NCBI RefSeq assembly: GCF_003202435.1
Contig: NZ_QJHK01000002.1
Span: forward strand, 310,001-374,000
Direction: 5' to 3'
Length of the DNA: 64,000 nucleotides
Source: Flavobacterium cheongpyeongense
GTDB lineage: Bacteria > Bacteroidota > Bacteroidia > Flavobacteriales > Flavobacteriaceae
In this document: piece by piece, positions 1-8,729 of the stretch
Numbering within the stretch: position 1 is the stretch's first letter
Layout: the number at the start of each line of letters is the position of its first letter
Made by a program: the position numbers and the translations under genes
The notes under the pieces: model-generated
Told to the model about the DNA's origin: nothing
The model's input: only the letters and a program-made list of their open reading frames with translations
The model's database searches: none

Positions 1-470
1 GTATAATATAATTTACCTGAATTTTTACACAATTGTGATCTAGAAGTTCCTCTGATAGGATAGGTAGCTTTTACTCCTTTAGAAATAGAGTTCAAATCGA
101 CTTGTTTGATATCGTCAGAAATAGTCCAACCATAAAGACCTTGATAATATAAATTGTTGCCAATTACTTTTAGTGTATTAGGCCAGTGTTCATCATCTTC
201 AATTATAAACTCTGCTGTGTTTGCATCTGAGTTAAGGTTAATTCTGTAAATACCGATTTTATGAATAAAATAAAGATATCCATTCTCAACATCAAGGTCA
301 TTAATTGTAGCAGGAGAACTTACTGAAGAAGAAAAGTCAATGGTTTTAATATAACTCTTTGGTTCCTCAGGCTTTGGTTCCTCAAGCTTTGGTAAATCTG
401 AGTCGTCAGTTGTATTGCAACTGAATAATAAGAAAAACAAAGAAAGTAATGTTAATGCAGTCTTTTTCAT
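1..470 (-). CDS. Surface lipoprotein, 3' end outside window (partial)
   Basis: The reading frame starts at 470 and runs off the left edge of the window, so only the first ~156 residues are present. It opens with a lipoprotein signal (MKKTAL, hydrophobic core, lipobox FLLFSC), then an acidic/proline spacer (repeated EEPKP), then short strands of the 'NGYLYFIHKIGIYRINL' and 'NNLYYQGLYGWTI' kind typical of beta-propeller blades. It lies 32 bp downstream of another lipoprotein gene on the same strand, so the two are probably co-transcribed. The predicted location is the outer membrane or cell surface; no catalytic motif is visible. The propeller reading is inference from the strand pattern. Confidence 0.75.
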   Translation of the reverse strand, partial: MKKTALTLLSLFFLLFSCNTTDDSDLPKLEEPKPEEPKSYIKTIDFSSSVSSPATINDLDVENGYLYFIHKIGIYRINLNSDANTAEFIIEDDEHWPNTLKVIGNNLYYQGLYGWTISDDIKQVDLNSISKGVKATYPIRGTSRSQLCKNSGKLYY

Positions 471-502
471 AGTTGTACTATTTGTTTTATTGTTGTTTTA
501 GT

Positions 503-1657
503 TTAATTTGTAATGTTCGCAGTAATATTCATTTTAGCAGGTTTAACTAAATCGTTTATCGCATCGTGTCCAGTAAATTTTGTATAAAAAACAGCTGTAG
601 TTTTGTATGTGCCAACTGGTAAATTACCTATAACTCGAACACTTACGTTATCACTTTGATTAGGTAGACTATTTCCAATAAAAAACATATTCGAAGTGAT
701 AAGGTTTGAGGTTGTATTTGGTATTAAATTTTCATAGGTAGTCCCTGATTGAAGGTTTAATTTATGGTTTCCCACATTTTTCCAAGTGGTAATTCCTGCA
801 ATAAATGTAGAAGAACTTGAGGCAGTTATATTAGTTGTAATAGCTGCATTTGCAAATTCTACGGGGTCTTTCACATCAACAAATACATCAACCCATTTTA
901 ACCTGTTATTTACATTGTCTCTTAAAACAATTATAAAACTTTTTGGGTAAGCAAAATCAAAACTGGTTGGTACAATTGGATATGGAGTATTCACATCTGA
1001 GAGCGGGATGGAAGAGTCTTGGGTATAGAATACTTCTTCTGCATCAAATGTGGCAGTTGGTACTAAACTTGAAAAATTAGTCCCTTTAGGTACAAATAGA
1101 TAAATGGCTTGGCTACTATTCGCATCGTTAAAACGTCTTTCAATAGTTACATCATTAGGCAATTGCGGATTTTTACTTTTTTCAAATTTAAAATCAACGA
1201 CTGTTAATGTAGATGGTGTTGGTGTTACTTCTTTTTTAATATTTACTGTGTAATGTAATAATTCTTGCGAATTATCCAACACATTTACAATAGTATGTAC
1301 GTGATTTTGTGTTTCATAATTCAGCATTGTACTGTTACCTGGTAGAATAGCAAATTTGCTTAGGTTTAATTCATTTGATGTAATGGAAGAAGCAATTCCG
1401 TTCAAAGAAACAGTGTTGGGTACAACAATATCAATCTTCCCAAATACCGTTTCTTTATTATTTACAATACTGGGTTGTGTAATATTGATTGAAACGGGCG
1501 TAATGCCAAATAATCGGAAGTTATTCAGTTTAGCATCTTCAAGATTAATTGAATTTTGATTCGGATTCGGATTGACACTATCATCTTTGCTACAGCCTAT
1601 AAAGATTGCAGTAATTGTCAGAAGGATTAGAGCAGTTATTGTTCTTGTTTTTATCAT
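503..1657 (-). CDS. Bacteroidetes surface lipoprotein, DUF5018-like
   Basis: 384 residues with a lipoprotein signal peptide (lipobox IFIGC, Cys22) and a charged Ser/Asn/Pro linker. Two consecutive ~100-residue modules follow, each opening with a 'xxFRL/FKFEK' strand, then the 'G.I.I.VP...L' pattern (residues ~45-140 and ~150-265). This resembles the DUF5018/cadherin-like modules of Bacteroidota surface lipoproteins. A third C-terminal Ig-like region ends at residue 384. No enzyme motif is seen. It lies upstream of the partial lipoprotein at 1-470 (32 bp gap) and downstream of the LRR gene (gap 191 bp). Probably a surface-exposed binding or adhesion lipoprotein; the family name is from recall of the pattern, not a search. 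Confidence 0.7.
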   Translation of the reverse strand: MIKTRTITALILLTITAIFIGCSKDDSVNPNPNQNSINLEDAKLNNFRLFGITPVSINITQPSIVNNKETVFGKIDIVVPNTVSLNGIASSITSNELNLSKFAILPGNSTMLNYETQNHVHTIVNVLDNSQELLHYTVNIKKEVTPTPSTLTVVDFKFEKSKNPQLPNDVTIERRFNDANSSQAIYLFVPKGTNFSSLVPTATFDAEEVFYTQDSSIPLSDVNTPYPIVPTSFDFAYPKSFIIVLRDNVNNRLKWVDVFVDVKDPVEFANAAITTNITASSSSTFIAGITTWKNVGNHKLNLQSGTTYENLIPNTTSNLITSNMFFIGNSLPNQSDNVSVRVIGNLPVGTYKTTAVFYTKFTGHDAINDLVKPAKMNITANITN

Positions 1658-1848
1658 TTTATTAGATATTAATTTACTGTTCGTTGTTCTTTTTTTCGGT
1701 TAGTGTTTTTTAACTTTTTGAATACAATAAGAGGTGATATTTTGAATTTGATTATTATCATCAAAATCATATACATTACAAGCTGAAACAAATACAAATC
1801 ACTGGTTATCAATTTAAAAGACAAAACTTCTGCAACATATAAACTAAG

Positions 1849-3537
1849 TTATTTTTTTATAAATTTAGTCGTATGACCTTCTTCTAATTCCATAAAATAC
1901 ACTCCATTATTCAGGCTTTGAACATCTATTTTTTCATTATTAGAAACAGTGCCATTAGACACTTTAGCTCCCGAAATACTAAATATATTATAGCTTACTG
2001 TTTGTGATAAACCAGAAACAGAGATAAAATCTTTAGTTGGATTGGGAAATACTAGTATGCTCTTGTCTAATAAATAAGACTTTGTACTTAAAACGGGATT
2101 AAAAGAAGAAAAATCTTCCCATATATAGGCTTTTTTATAGTCATCAACGTTACCCGGAGAAGAAACATTTAACGCAACATTTTTTAAATTAATATTTAAA
2201 AAAACTAAGTTATCTATAATTAAAGGACTTGCCCAGCCAACATTTACTGACTTCAATGCTGTACAGTTTTTAAAAGCATAAGGACTAATACTTGTAACCG
2301 AATTTGGAATACTTAAAGACGTCAGGCCAGTACAATCTGTAAAAGCAAAATAACCAATACTCGTAACCGAATCTGGAATACTTACAGACGTTAATCCTGT
2401 GCAATTAGAAAAACTATCATGACCAATACTTGTAACCGAATTTGGAATACTTACAGACGTTAACCCTGAACAATAAGCAAAAGCATTATTACCAATACTT
2501 GTAACCGAATTCGGAATACTTACAGACGTTAACTTTGAACAATAACCAAAAGTAAAAATACCAATTTTTGTAAGAGAATTTGAAATATTTACAGACTTCA
2601 ATGCTGTACAGTTTTGAAAAGCATTATGACCCATACTTGTAACCGAATTTGGAATACTCAAAGACGTTAATCCTCGACAAGAAGCAAAAGCGCCATCACC
2701 AATACTTGTAACCGAATTTGGAATACTTAAAGCAGTTAGTCCCGGACAATCAATAAAAGCCCCATTACCAATACTTGTAACCGAATTTGGAATACTTACA
2801 GACGTTAATCCTGTACAATTAGAAAAAGTGCCAGCCTCAATACTTGTAAGAGAATTAGGGATATTTAAAGAGGTTAATCCTTTACATTTAGAAAAAGCAT
2901 AATCGCCAATAAATGTAACCGAATTTGGAATACTTACAGACGTTAATCCTGAACAATCTATAAAAGCATTATGACCAATACTTGTAACCGAATTTGGAAT
3001 ACTTACAGACGTTAATCCTGTGCATTTAGAAAAAGCAAAATCGCCAATACTTATAACCGAATTTGGAATACTTAAAGAAGTTAGTCCCGAACAATTAATG
3101 AAAGCATTACCACTAATACTTGTAACCGAATTTGGAATACTTAGAGACATTAATCCTGTGCAATTAGCAAAAGCGCCAGCACTAATACTTGTAACCGAAT
3201 TTGGAATACTCAGAGACGTTAATCCTGTACATCTAATAAAAGCAAAATCGTCAATATTTGTAACCGAATTTGGAATACTTAAAGAAGTTAGTCCCGAACA
3301 ATCTATAAAAGCATTAGCACCAATACTTGTAACAGTATACTGAATACCCGCATTAGTAATAGTACTGGGAATATTTAAAATCCCTGTTGGCTTAGAATCG
3401 TATCCGCTTATACTTGCAGTTGATCCAGATAATATAGTATATTTTAAGTTGTTGACTGTAAAGGTTTGTGCACTAGCTAAAGTAGTCATTAGTATTACTA
3501 GTAAACTTAATAACTTAAAGGGGGCTTTTTTTTTCAT
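1849..3537 (-). CDS. BspA-type leucine-rich-repeat protein with T9SS C-terminal signal
   Basis: 562 residues. A Sec signal peptide (cleavage after LASAQ, ~residue 24) is followed by a short N-domain, then 16 tandem 23-residue LRR_5/BspA units (consensus SIGxxAFxxCxGLTSxSIPNSVT) from about residue 70 to 435. A linker follows, then a type-A T9SS sorting domain (SILVFPNPTKDFISV ... GVYFMELEEG, ending FIKK). The protein should be exported, passed through the type IX system and attached or released at the surface. BspA-like proteins act as adhesins or ligand binders; the ligand here is unknown. The repeats are unusually uniform in DNA as well as protein. A palindromic promoter region lies 43 bp upstream of the start. 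Confidence 0.9.
   Translation of the reverse strand: MKKKAPFKLLSLLVILMTTLASAQTFTVNNLKYTILSGSTASISGYDSKPTGILNIPSTITNAGIQYTVTSIGANAFIDCSGLTSLSIPNSVTNIDDFAFIRCTGLTSLSIPNSVTSISAGAFANCTGLMSLSIPNSVTSISGNAFINCSGLTSLSIPNSVISIGDFAFSKCTGLTSVSIPNSVTSIGHNAFIDCSGLTSVSIPNSVTFIGDYAFSKCKGLTSLNIPNSLTSIEAGTFSNCTGLTSVSIPNSVTSIGNGAFIDCPGLTALSIPNSVTSIGDGAFASCRGLTSLSIPNSVTSMGHNAFQNCTALKSVNISNSLTKIGIFTFGYCSKLTSVSIPNSVTSIGNNAFAYCSGLTSVSIPNSVTSIGHDSFSNCTGLTSVSIPDSVTSIGYFAFTDCTGLTSLSIPNSVTSISPYAFKNCTALKSVNVGWASPLIIDNLVFLNINLKNVALNVSSPGNVDDYKKAYIWEDFSSFNPVLSTKSYLLDKSILVFPNPTKDFISVSGLSQTVSYNIFSISGAKVSNGTVSNNEKIDVQSLNNGVYFMELEEGHTTKFIKK
2236..3340 (-). repeat. 69-bp tandem repeat array inside LRR gene
   Basis: Sixteen head-to-tail 69-bp units encode the 23-residue LRRs. 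The block 'cttgtaaccgaatttggaat' recurs almost unchanged from unit to unit, including synonymous positions. That uniformity points to recent expansion or gene conversion rather than old, diverged repeats. Unit 11 (around 2570-2640) and the last unit are the most divergent. Copy number may vary between strains and may be mis-assembled. Confidence 0.9.
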
Positions 3538-3580
3538 AAAATGGATGTTATTTTTTTTAAATTACAAGTCTTATATCCTA

Positions 3581-3608
3581 AAAAAATCATTATGAATAGT
3601 GATTTTTT
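3581..3608 (-). promoter_or_regulatory. Palindromic operator-like site upstream of LRR gene
   Basis: Perfect 9-bp arms AAAAAATCA / TGATTTTTT separated by 10 bp, 43 bp before the LRR start codon. A weak -7-like TAAGACTTG lies between the palindrome and the gene. The same palindrome with nearly the same flanks is found at 5321-5348. Probably a regulator-binding site overlapping the -33 region; the regulator is unknown. Confidence 0.55.
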
Positions 3609-3785
3609 ACTTTTCATAGTTAACTTTTTTAACTTGAATTATTTTTCTTGTACCTTCTATTGTAAAGGTTTAGTTTTTAGATTTTCCCGGCACTTTCTGC
3701 CATTCGTTTTGTCGGGTTAATACGTTAATTCATTCAGCAGAATATCACAACTACTGAATCAACAACGTATTATCCTATCCATGTA

Positions 3786-4898
3786 TTAATTATTGAAGTA
3801 AAACCCATTTGGTCGCACACCTACAGTTAATACTTTTTGCAAAGTTCCAGTTAAATTATACACATAAGCTTTACTGTCTAACTTATAATCTCCACCATCT
3901 GCCAAATAAATACGATTATTATTAACAGCAAATCCATAAAAAGCCTCTGTAGGAGCTGTTAGAATTGGTGTAGTTGTTGCCTGTGTCACATTAGTATTTA
4001 TGGCGTAAACCGAATTTTTTACAGTGTAGTAAATTTTATCGTCATAAATATCCATAAAGCTAGCTTCGCTTAAAGCTTCAGGGAATGTGATTCTAGAAAT
4101 AGTATTGTCTGCTATTTTTACTTTTACTATTTTGTTTTTGCTTTTTTGGAAATAATTGTTTGTTAAAATATATATAATTCCATCTTTTTCCTCCATAGAA
4201 AGTGCATCAGTATATGCTTCGGATGTAATTACTATTGGCGTTTCTAAAGATTTTGTGGCAATATCTACAACAAATAACAATAAATTTAAATTGTCATTAT
4301 TGTTTATAAACTCCGTCATATATAATTTACCATCCTTTTCAATAATTCTGTCTGCTGATGCATTCAAATCAATTTTAGATTCATATTTATTTGTGGCTAA
4401 ATCAATAACAGCAATATAATCATCTGTATCATCATTATCCCAAGCGCCTCCCCAGCCAACATATTTATTAGAATTGATCACATAAGCCTTACCATCTTTT
4501 ACTACTCCATATCTAGGTTGTTTAAGACCTGTGTCAATTTTAGCTATTAATTTAAATGTATATCTATTAACAACAGTTATAACATCTGATGCTCCGGCAA
4601 TAATATAAGCATTGTCGCCGTTAAAAAAGATACTTGTAGCATCCTTTCCAAGCAAATCACTTCCATTTTCTGCAGTATAGGCATCTTTTGTAAAAACCCC
4701 AAAATCATTACTAGAGAATGATACTGTTCCCTGACCTGCACCTCCTTCATTTAGGATGAAAAATCCATTGGAATAATCTCCATTTGCGGTGTTTTTTTTG
4801 TTATCAACTTCATTTTTAACGTCATTTTCAACTTCATTTGAACACGAGATAAATAACGAAATACCAAACGCTATTAAAAGTAAATTGCTAATTTTCAT
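3786..4898 (-). CDS. BtuG-like surface beta-propeller lipoprotein (DUF5074/YncE type)
   Basis: 370 residues with a lipoprotein signal (lipobox LFISC, Cys19). An Asn/Lys/Asp-rich linker leads into the opening strand 'SNGFFILNEGGAGQGTVSF' characteristic of DUF5074 proteins. Repeated propeller blades follow (e.g. NGDNAYIIAGASDVITVVN; KDGKAYVINSN; DIYDDKIYYTVKNSVYAIN) to the C-terminus. In Bacteroides, BtuG proteins of this family bind vitamin B12 at the surface and hand it to the TonB-dependent receptor BtuB. Its start codon overlaps the stop of a BtuB-like receptor remnant by 11 bp, which fits that pairing. Because the receptor is truncated, this copy may be an orphan. Corrinoid binding is inferred from family and context. 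Confidence 0.75.
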   Translation of the reverse strand: MKISNLLLIAFGISLFISCSNEVENDVKNEVDNKKNTANGDYSNGFFILNEGGAGQGTVSFSSNDFGVFTKDAYTAENGSDLLGKDATSIFFNGDNAYIIAGASDVITVVNRYTFKLIAKIDTGLKQPRYGVVKDGKAYVINSNKYVGWGGAWDNDDTDDYIAVIDLATNKYESKIDLNASADRIIEKDGKLYMTEFINNNDNLNLLLFVVDIATKSLETPIVITSEAYTDALSMEEKDGIIYILTNNYFQKSKNKIVKVKIADNTISRITFPEALSEASFMDIYDDKIYYTVKNSVYAINTNVTQATTTPILTAPTEAFYGFAVNNNRIYLADGGDYKLDSKAYVYNLTGTLQKVLTVGVRPNGFYFNN

Positions 4899-5232
4899 AA
4901 TATTGAAATTTTAAAATTAAATACATATTGAAATTTCGACCTGATATAGGTCTGTTTTTTGGGCTTTCATAATTTTCATTGAAAACATTTAAAACCTGAA
5001 AGTCCAGTTTAAAAGAATCTAAGAGCTTAAAATCATAATCGATTCCTTGATTGGAAACGGTATAATCATTTACGATTTCATCTGGTTTATTATCAGCTCT
5101 GGTGTAAACAAAACCATTATATAAAAATTGATGACAAGGTGTTATTCTATTTCTGGAATAAGAAACTGAGGCAGTAACCTTATCATAAGGAATAAAAAAA
5201 AGCTGGTTTCCGGTTGCTAAATCTTCAGACAC
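4888..5232 (-). pseudogene. C-terminal remnant of a TonB-dependent receptor (BtuB-like)
   Basis: The frame encodes only ~115 residues, all resembling the last strands of a TonB-dependent receptor barrel: LATGNQLFFIPYDKVTASVS, then VLNVFNENYESPKNRPISGR, ending in the aromatic ILKFQYYEN. The plug domain and most of the barrel (over 500 residues) are missing. The apparent start is GTG and the in-frame codons upstream hit a stop within ~15 codons. Just upstream is a copy of the palindromic promoter region found before the LRR gene. This suggests that a deletion joined a foreign promoter to the receptor's 3' end. The stop overlaps the following BtuG-like gene. Confidence 0.8.
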
Positions 5233-5320
5233 TGAGTCGTTTTTAATTATGGTTCCTTTTTTCTGCTGTTACCATAAACAATGAATATTGTCTTTTCAAA
5301 ACTACAAATCTTGAATACTA

Positions 5321-5348
5321 AAAAAATCATTATATATAGTGATTTTTT
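5321..5348 (-). promoter_or_regulatory. Second copy of the palindromic operator-like site
   Basis: Arms AAAAAATCA / TGATTTTTT with a 10-bp spacer, identical to 3581-3608 except in the spacer. The match extends into the flanks ('tactaaaaaaatcattat', '-agtgattttttatttcaca'). It precedes a short frame MVTAEKRNHN-stop and then the receptor remnant, so it now drives nothing obvious. Confidence 0.55.
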
Positions 5349-5477
5349 ATTTCACATATTTAGCTTATAAAACAGAAAGCTTTTTAGTAGAGCCTTTGAT
5401 AATTTTAAACAATAGCTTAAAAACCAATGTCTTATAGAGTCTTAGAAGTCTTTTTTATGTAAAGACTACCGCTTTGG

Positions 5478-6170
5478 TTAGTCAAGTTTCAGTTTTCTAA
5501 TTGTAACACCAATCACAATTAGCCAAACAATCCAAAGTGTACTACCCAAAAAACCTGCCATGCCTGCTACTGCAATAGTAGGTATCACTGTTGCAAAAAG
5601 TTCTGTTTGTGCAAGTAGATAAATAATTGATGCAATATACCCCAGCCAAATTGTCCATTTAGGAAAAAGCTGGATTTGAGCAAAAGCCGATGTCATCATT
5701 ATTGTCCAGGCAATGGTAAATAATTGCCCGATATGTTCCCCTAAAACGACACCACCGTATTGATGAACAACTTGAAAAACGACTTTGCTGGCTTCTTTTG
5801 TCATTTCGTTTCCTGTTACAAAATTGTTGGCTAAAACAGGCACTACAAAAGTCCAGCGCAATAAGCCAATCATTTGCACGAATAGACCAATAACGCCCAG
5901 AGTAGTTGCCCAACGGATAAAATAAAATTTCGGTTCTAATTTTTGTCCAATTAAAACAACAGCTTCTAAAAGTGGTAATCCCAAAATAGCAAAAGCCCAC
6001 CAAGTCCATACTAACCGATTGCCACCTCCGTGAAATTTTGTCAAAATGATCCCTGTTTCTTGTCGAAGAATATTGGGATAATCAAAAATTATGGTCAAAA
6101 ATGTGTAGGGGACCAGTACGCCTATTGCACCAACAATGAATAAAATACCAATTGTCTTTTCAGTTTTCAT
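5478..6170 (-). CDS. DUF4386 family integral membrane protein
   Basis: 230 residues with about six hydrophobic helices (residues ~7-30, 55-78, 87-110, 140-165, 172-192, 200-222). A conserved-looking HGGGNRLVWTWWAFA loop follows the first helix. The pattern fits DUF4386 (YndJ-like) membrane proteins of unknown function. The start lies 6 bp after the stop of a beta-barrel protein gene, which in turn follows a Crp/Fnr regulator gene. All three are probably one transcript. No catalytic residues can be assigned. Confidence 0.7.
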   Translation of the reverse strand: MKTEKTIGILFIVGAIGVLVPYTFLTIIFDYPNILRQETGIILTKFHGGGNRLVWTWWAFAILGLPLLEAVVLIGQKLEPKFYFIRWATTLGVIGLFVQMIGLLRWTFVVPVLANNFVTGNEMTKEASKVVFQVVHQYGGVVLGEHIGQLFTIAWTIMMTSAFAQIQLFPKWTIWLGYIASIIYLLAQTELFATVIPTIAVAGMAGFLGSTLWIVWLIVIGVTIRKLKLD

Positions 6171-6176
6171 AGCTCA

Positions 6177-6632
6177 TTAGAATTGGAATGAATAACTAAT
6201 ACTTGGTGTAGGATTTATTTTTAGGTCTTCGCCTTGTGCGGTAAGGGCAATGACACCCAGACGGAGATTGAGCCCTTTCCAGACATACCAACGAAAGCCT
6301 GTTTCAACCGCAAAGGCATCTTTGTCGTTATAATCCCTTGTTAATCCACGCAAGTAAGAAGCCCCGGCATAAAATGAAGAGGGTATTTCGTTATGACCAA
6401 CAGGTAAAAACCAATAGGTTACACCTGTTTTTAAAAATTCGGTTGTAACGCCGCTTGTAAAATTGGTTACATAATACCCTCCGTGAACAGATAAATGGTT
6501 TTGTTGGTATTCCAATCCAATGGATGGATTTCTAAAACCATTAATACTAATTTGATGCTTAGGGAATTTGCCTTGAGCGAAGGCCATACTTGTTAGAAAA
6601 AGTATTGAAGGTAAAAGAAGGTTTTTTTGCAT
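6177..6632 (-). CDS. Small outer-membrane beta-barrel protein
   Basis: 151 residues with a Sec signal peptide (MQKNLLL...SMAFAQG, cleavage near residue 20). Alternating hydrophobic/aromatic strands (HLSVHGGYYVTNF, TGVTYWFLP, AVETGFRWYVW, LRLGVIALTA) follow, ending in SISYSFQF with a terminal Phe, the usual barrel end signature. Eight or so strands are likely. Its function is unknown. It sits between a Crp/Fnr regulator gene (84 bp upstream) and a DUF4386 gene (6 bp downstream). Confidence 0.7.
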   Translation of the reverse strand: MQKNLLLPSILFLTSMAFAQGKFPKHQISINGFRNPSIGLEYQQNHLSVHGGYYVTNFTSGVTTEFLKTGVTYWFLPVGHNEIPSSFYAGASYLRGLTRDYNDKDAFAVETGFRWYVWKGLNLRLGVIALTAQGEDLKINPTPSISYSFQF

Positions 6633-6716
6633 AACGTAAATTGTTTTTGATTACGTTGCAAAGGTCATTCAAACTTGAACCAACCAACAGGACAAATGTC
6701 TAAAAGTGATTTGCTG

Positions 6717-7280
6717 TTAAATTTTATTTCGTAATCGGCTTAAATGCCTTGGTGTGATCCCCAATATTGACGCAATATATTGTAAGGGTACTTGTTGTAA
6801 TAATTCAGGTTCTTCTTTGAGTAATTTTTCATAACGCTGTTCAGCCGTCAATATAATAAGATCAAACTTTGATTTATCAATACAGCATATTTGCCATTCC
6901 ATAAGTTGGATGTAAAAGTCTTTAAATTTTGGAATTTGATTTTGCAATGCCACTACATCTGATTTGTCAATAAGCCAAAGTTTTGCAGGTGTCAAAGCTC
7001 TTATACTTTCTCTTGCTGGCGATTCGGTCAGATAAGTTAAAAGTGAAGTAACAAACGTATTTGGTAAAGAAATATAGGTGGTTCTTTCTTCGCCTTGTTC
7101 GGTGACAGAAAAGTATTGAAACAGCCCCGTTTCAATAAAACCCATTTGCAAAGAAGTTTTGCCTTCTTCCACAAAACAGTCGCCTTTGTCAAATAATTTT
7201 GGCTGGAAGCAACCGGTGATTTTATCAGTTGCTATAGTGTCAAAACCAACGCTCTGAAAATACATTTTTAATTTTTCCAT
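6717..7280 (-). CDS. Crp/Fnr-family transcriptional regulator
   Basis: 187 residues. An N-terminal cyclic-nucleotide-binding-like jelly roll spans residues ~20-115 (KLFDKGDCFVEEGKTSLQMGFIETGLFQYF). A C-terminal winged helix follows (LQYIASILGITPRHLSRLRNKI), with the PRHLSR recognition helix typical of Bacteroidota members. No Cys cluster for an Fe-S centre is present. It heads the unit with the barrel protein and the DUF4386 protein and may regulate them; the signal is unknown. No perfect dyad operator was recognised in the 276 bp upstream. Confidence 0.85.
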   Translation of the reverse strand: MEKLKMYFQSVGFDTIATDKITGCFQPKLFDKGDCFVEEGKTSLQMGFIETGLFQYFSVTEQGEERTTYISLPNTFVTSLLTYLTESPARESIRALTPAKLWLIDKSDVVALQNQIPKFKDFYIQLMEWQICCIDKSKFDLIILTAEQRYEKLLKEEPELLQQVPLQYIASILGITPRHLSRLRNKI

Positions 7281-7332
7281 ATACTATTTTGTGTCACTCT
7301 AAAATGACCTATAATGTTGGGATACTATTACA

Positions 7333-7424
7333 GGTTTGGGACTAAAATAAGATTTATTTTTCGGTTATCGCTAAATTTCCAAATACAAAACTATTTTCAA
7401 ATTAAGTCAAATCAATAACCTAAA
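7333..7424 (-). repeat. Degenerate family-B intergenic repeat (attC-like)
   Basis: It aligns over ~90 bp with the family-B repeats at 18.9 and 23.0 kb (shared 'ggtttgggactaaa', 'ccaaatacaaaac', 'aacctaaat') but with many changes. It sits between the end of the DUF2231 gene and the start of the Crp/Fnr gene, and marks the left limit of the repeat-separated array. The rest of 7281-7556 holds only the terminator described separately. Confidence 0.5.
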
Positions 7425-7521
7425 TCTATCTTTACGATAATCTCAAATGTACTTCGAAGTTTAATTTAAGGGTAAGACGGCTTATGTTGAAAAGCGATTG
7501 CCCCCTTTAAACTTGCAACAC

Positions 7522-7551
7522 AAAAAAAGAGACGAAATAGCCTCTTTAAAT
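7522..7551 (-). terminator. Hairpin terminator after DUF2231 gene
   Basis: On the minus strand AAAGAG...CTCTTT with an ~10 nt loop is followed by a run of seven T, 5-35 bp past the stop at 7557. Confidence 0.6.
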
Positions 7552-7556
7552 TCTGA

Positions 7557-8009
7557 TTACCCGTTATTGTTTGTTCTGATTTCGGTATGCCTTATTTCAC
7601 CGCCTGTTGTTCCTGTCTCTTTACCGAAATAGATAACTACAAATGCAAAAACCAATATTAAAACATTCGTAATGTTTGCAAATGTTTTTTGTTTAATGCC
7701 TGCCCAAAGTCCAAACAATGAAATTCCGCCTAAGATATGACTCATAATTGAGAATAGTTCTGCCGACTCTTCGTGTCTTTCAATATAATTTTCTGCAACT
7801 CCGCTACTGTTTTCAACCACTTCCTCAGCACCTTCCCCGCTTGTCATAGCTGCAATAGAGGTCAGAGAACCTATAATGAAAATTAAGAAAGCCGTTCGTT
7901 TTACTGCATCTGATTTAAAAACCAAACCTGTAATCATAATGATAACCCCCACTATCGGGAAAATGATGGGTAAATGATTTACCACCAGATGAAAATGTGC
8001 TGCGTTCAT
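7557..8009 (-). CDS. DUF2231-like integral membrane protein
   Basis: 150 residues with four hydrophobic helices (residues ~8-30, 37-58, 85-103, 110-130). It starts with MNAAHFHLVVNHLPIIFPIVG; the HLVVNHLP motif with two His near the first helix is typical of DUF2231-type membrane proteins. A GEGAEEVVE segment and a His/Glu-rich loop (YIERHEESAEL) could bind metal or haem, but that is speculation. The gene starts 18 bp downstream of a VIT1-type metal transporter gene and is followed by a terminator. The two form one unit, so a link to metal handling is plausible. Confidence 0.7.
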   Translation of the reverse strand: MNAAHFHLVVNHLPIIFPIVGVIIMITGLVFKSDAVKRTAFLIFIIGSLTSIAAMTSGEGAEEVVENSSGVAENYIERHEESAELFSIMSHILGGISLFGLWAGIKQKTFANITNVLILVFAFVVIYFGKETGTTGGEIRHTEIRTNNNG

Positions 8010-8027
8010 ATTATTTAAGCTTAAAGA

Positions 8028-8729
8028 TTATATATTAACACCAAAAATATATCCAACCAAGGCAGATAAACCCATAGCAATTGTTCCCCAAATTACAATT
8101 CTTACAATTGCTTTACTTATACTTGAACCACCTGTTCTTGCAGAAATTGCTCCAAGGATAATAAGTGATAAAATTGTAAAACCATATAAGAAATATTCCA
8201 TACTTGAAACAGGTGCAAAAAGCGTCACCAAAAGTGGCAGCAATCCACCCACTGTAAATGCTGTACCTGAGGCAAAAGCAGCCTGTATAGGGTTTGCCTG
8301 ACTAATTTCATTAATCCCTAATTCATCTCGAATATGTGTTCCCAAAGCGTCTGCTTCTGTTAATTCTTTTGCAACCTGTAAAGCTGTTTCTTTTTTAAGC
8401 CCACGTTTTTCATAAATCTCTGCAAGTATTTTTAATTCTGCTTCGGGCATTGTTTGAAGTTCTAACTTTTCTCTTTCAATATCTGCTTCTTCAATGTCTG
8501 TTTGAGAACTAACTGAAACATATTCACCGGCTGCCATAGATAATGCACCTGCTACAAGGCCAGCAATAGTCGCTAATAGAATAGGATCTCTTGTTATGCT
8601 TGCTGTTGCCACACCAATTGCAAGGCTTGAAATAGAAATAATACCATCATTTGCTCCTAAAACGGCAGCTCTGAGCCAATTACTTCGATGAATATAGTGG
8701 CTGTCTAAATAATTGTCAATTGTTATCAT
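8028..8729 (-). CDS. VIT1/CCC1-family Fe2+/Mn2+ transporter
   Basis: About 233 residues from the preferred start at 8729 (MITIDNYLDSHYIHRSNWLR). The frame is open to 8819, but the upstream 30 residues do not match the family. Signature features are RAAVLGANDGIISISSLAIG in helix 1, GEYVSVSSQTDIEEADIERE after helix 2, a cytoplasmic acidic metal-binding helical region (ELQTMPEAELKILAEIYEKRG), and three C-terminal helices. Family members move Fe2+ or Mn2+ out of the cytosol. It is the first gene of a two-gene unit with the DUF2231 protein. Confidence 0.9.
   Translation of the reverse strand: MITIDNYLDSHYIHRSNWLRAAVLGANDGIISISSLAIGVATASITRDPILLATIAGLVAGALSMAAGEYVSVSSQTDIEEADIEREKLELQTMPEAELKILAEIYEKRGLKKETALQVAKELTEADALGTHIRDELGINEISQANPIQAAFASGTAFTVGGLLPLLVTLFAPVSSMEYFLYGFTILSLIILGAISARTGGSSISKAIVRIVIWGTIAMGLSALVGYIFGVNI

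Noticed and set aside
2236-3340. CRISPR-like regular spacing
   Set aside because: The periodic units are one open reading frame of LRRs with no distinct spacers.
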